This document shows positions 62,711 to 64,000 of a stretch of 64,000 bases of DNA, one piece after another. The notes under the pieces are model-generated. The model saw nothing but the letters and a program-made list of their open reading frames with translations. It was not told the DNA's origin and made no database searches. The stretch is from Sphingobacterium multivorum (GTDB taxonomy: Bacteria > Bacteroidota > Bacteroidia > Sphingobacteriales > Sphingobacteriaceae), in the NCBI RefSeq assembly GCF_900457465.1, contig NZ_UAUU01000011.1, forward strand, positions 1,488,001-1,552,000. Direction: 5' to 3'. Within the stretch, counting starts at the first letter, position 1. Each line of letters opens with the position of its first letter. Both the position numbers and the translations under genes were made by a program.

Positions 62711-62718
62711 GCTAAGTT

Positions 62719-63297
62719 ATGGAAGATAATACGATATTCAAGATTAGCAATAAAATTAAGGAAATTCGAAAAGAAAAAGGAATTACCATACAGGAAGTTG
62801 CCGATAGAGCGGGTGTAAGCAAGGGGCTTATTTCGCAGATTGAAAATAACAGAACAATACCCTCCTTACTCGTATTGATTAATATCATCAATGCATTGAA
62901 TATTGATCTTAACGAGTTTTTTAAAGATTTTAATTCTGAATTGGATTCAGGCCCTGTGGTCGTTCGGAAAAAAGATACGTATAGTCCGTTTGAAAAAGAG
63001 TCGGCGATAGGTTTTCATTATAAACGGATTTTTACAACTGCGATGGATAGTTCGACCATGGATATTGTTCTTTTGGAGTTGCTTCCAGATGCAGAACGCC
63101 CCATGGTGGAGACCGAAGCCTATGAATATAAATATATCATTAGCGGACAGGTGGAGTATATCTTCAATGATCAAAAAATTAGCTTAGCGGAGGGCGATTC
63201 GATTTTCTTTAATGGACGACTATCACATACACCGCGCAATGTTGGAAATGGAAAGGCCGTCATGCTAATTGTATACTTTTTTGAAAATAAGAAATAG
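62719..63297 (+). CDS. XRE family regulator with cupin domain
   Basis: The 192-residue regulator has an N-terminal HTH_3 domain (ISNKIKEIRKEKGITIQEVADRAGVSKGLISQIENNRTIPSLLVLINI) and a C-terminal cupin (YEYKYIISGQVEYIFNDQKISLAEGDSIFFNGRLSHTPRNVG). Such proteins sense a small molecule in the cupin. Its targets are unknown; the DUF5690 gene downstream has its own promoter after a terminator. Confidence 0.94.
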   Translation: MEDNTIFKISNKIKEIRKEKGITIQEVADRAGVSKGLISQIENNRTIPSLLVLINIINALNIDLNEFFKDFNSELDSGPVVVRKKDTYSPFEKESAIGFHYKRIFTTAMDSSTMDIVLLELLPDAERPMVETEAYEYKYIISGQVEYIFNDQKISLAEGDSIFFNGRLSHTPRNVGNGKAVMLIVYFFENKK

Positions 63298-63317
63298 ATA
63301 ATAACACGTTAAGTATT

Positions 63318-63352
63318 AAAGCATCATTGAATCATTCAGTGATGCTTTTTTT
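63318..63352 (+). terminator. terminator of the XRE-cupin gene
   Basis: AAAGCATCATTGAAT pairs with ATTCAGTGATGCTTT (one wobble pair), followed by a run of seven T. Confidence 0.92.
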
Positions 63353-63440
63353 ATTTTATACTTTTCGTATTAAAAATGGATAATTATATTTGTTTATAAA
63401 TACTTAACAAAAGTTTAGTCTTGTGTTAATTTCCAAAATT

Positions 63441-63448
63441 TACTTTTG
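63441..63448 (+). promoter_or_regulatory. -7 box of the DUF5690 gene
   Basis: TACTTTTG matches TAnnTTTG, with TTG at 63421 as the likely -33, and precedes the start codon by 34 bases. Confidence 0.6.
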
Positions 63449-63481
63449 ATTGCGGACGATGAGGTCTGTTAACAAGTTTAG

Positions 63482-64000
63482 ATGATGGAGTTAAACCAAC
63501 GAATAAAACGACGCATAAATAGACTGGATGAGAAATCTGTGGCTATTGTTCTGGCTGTTACAGCATTTTTATGTTATACGAGTATGTATTCATTTAGAAA
63601 GTCATTTACGGCATCTGCCTTTGCAAATGATACTATTTTTGGTGTCGATTATAAAGTCTGTATGGTGGTCATTCAAATGCTGGGCTATTTGTTGTCAAAG
63701 TTCTATGGCATTAAATTTATTTCTGAAAGTAAACAACGTAATAGAGGACGGTATTTAATCGCATTGATTTGTATTTCATGGATAGGGCTTTTGGCATTTG
63801 CACTTTGTCCAAGGCCTTGGAATGTTGTCTTTCTTTTTATCAATGGTTTTCCATTGGGAATGGTTTGGGGATTGGTATTTAGTTATTTAGAAGGAAGGCG
63901 TTTTACAGAGATTATGGGGGCAGTAATGTCCGTGAGTCTGATTTTTGCTTCTGGACTGATAAAAACTGTTGGACGGTGGTTGATGTCTTCTTTTCATATT
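63482..64000 (+). CDS. DUF5690 family MFS-like membrane protein, cut by the window end
   Basis: The frame is open from the ATG at 63482 (or 63485) to the last base, giving 173 residues of a polytopic membrane protein. It starts with a basic tail and helices such as VAIVLAVTAFLCYTSMYSFRKSFTA, VVIQMLGYLLSKFYGIKFISES and FINGFPLGMVWGLVFSYLEGRRFTEIMGAVMS. This pattern is that of the DUF5690 family, distant relatives of the major facilitator transporters. The rest lies beyond the window. Confidence 0.85.
   Translation, partial: MMELNQRIKRRINRLDEKSVAIVLAVTAFLCYTSMYSFRKSFTASAFANDTIFGVDYKVCMVVIQMLGYLLSKFYGIKFISESKQRNRGRYLIALICISWIGLLAFALCPRPWNVVFLFINGFPLGMVWGLVFSYLEGRRFTEIMGAVMSVSLIFASGLIKTVGRWLMSSFHI

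Overview
The window looks like chromosome from a Bacteroidota member of the Sphingobacteriaceae, most like Sphingobacterium. The evidence is a SusC/SusD pair, a type III glutamine synthetase, SusC-style and OmpF-family TonB-linked barrels, low G+C, TTTG/TAnnTTTG promoters, mostly weak Shine-Dalgarno sequences, and S9 peptidase, SIMPL, DUF5690 and XRE-cupin genes typical of that group. The taxon is inferred; no 16S gene is present. No insertion sequence, prophage or CRISPR array was seen.

Layout. (1) 0.4-7.1 kb, + strand: a four-gene cluster of Planctomycete-type proteins (PSCyt1-DUF1549-CBM6-DUF1553, DUF1501, a TIM-barrel isomerase/epimerase, and DUF2231-cytochrome-LRR). (2) 7.4-16.8 kb: a carbohydrate island that appears mannose-centred. 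It has two paralogous (alpha/alpha)6-type glycosidases, a long mannose-6-phosphate isomerase with an N-terminal kinase-like domain, an MFS sugar porter, a GntR/UTRA regulator and a GH92 mannosidase. Sites of the form ATGTnnnnACAT sit on or near its promoters. (3) 16.9-21 kb, - strand: metY-metX-hom behind a SAM-I riboswitch, which makes homocysteine from homoserine. (4) 21-31 kb: a FUSC membrane protein, a TonB-linked barrel, glutamine synthetase III and an S9 peptidase. (5) 31-34 kb: SIMPL protein, tRNA-Leu(CAA), an intergenic region full of 11-bp-period repeats, and an aspartyl protease with a PDZ domain. (6) 34.6-36.7 kb: rtcB-prfH, an RNA repair and ribosome rescue pair. (7) 36.9-41.7 kb: an orphan SusCD pair behind a 27-bp palindrome. 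(8) 42-50.8 kb: methylcitrate cycle genes prpB-prpC-prpD, a beta-oxidation pair (acyl-CoA dehydrogenase and FadJ-like protein), and thiolase. (9) 50.9-64 kb: an HMA-like small protein, LytS/LytTR two-component pair, CPA2 antiporter, DEAD helicase with cold-shock protein, a Gfo/Idh oxidoreductase, an mhq-like operon (VOC dioxygenase, GNAT, esterase), a SnoaL-like lipoprotein, GH16, XRE-cupin and a truncated DUF5690 gene.

Quality warning. Eight genes are interrupted by about 14 one-base insertions or deletions, mostly in homopolymer or short repeated runs, and a ninth by one in-frame TGA. Each protein reads through coherently once one base is restored or removed, so most are probably sequencing or assembly errors. 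Coordinates below span the inferred full genes.

The most interesting non-coding signals are the shared operator motif of the carbohydrate island, two micro-ORFs with strong Shine-Dalgarno sequences ahead of metY and prpB, a structured leader at prpB whose promoter-proximal part recurs at the thiolase gene, the SusC palindrome, and the 11-bp-period repeat arrays.
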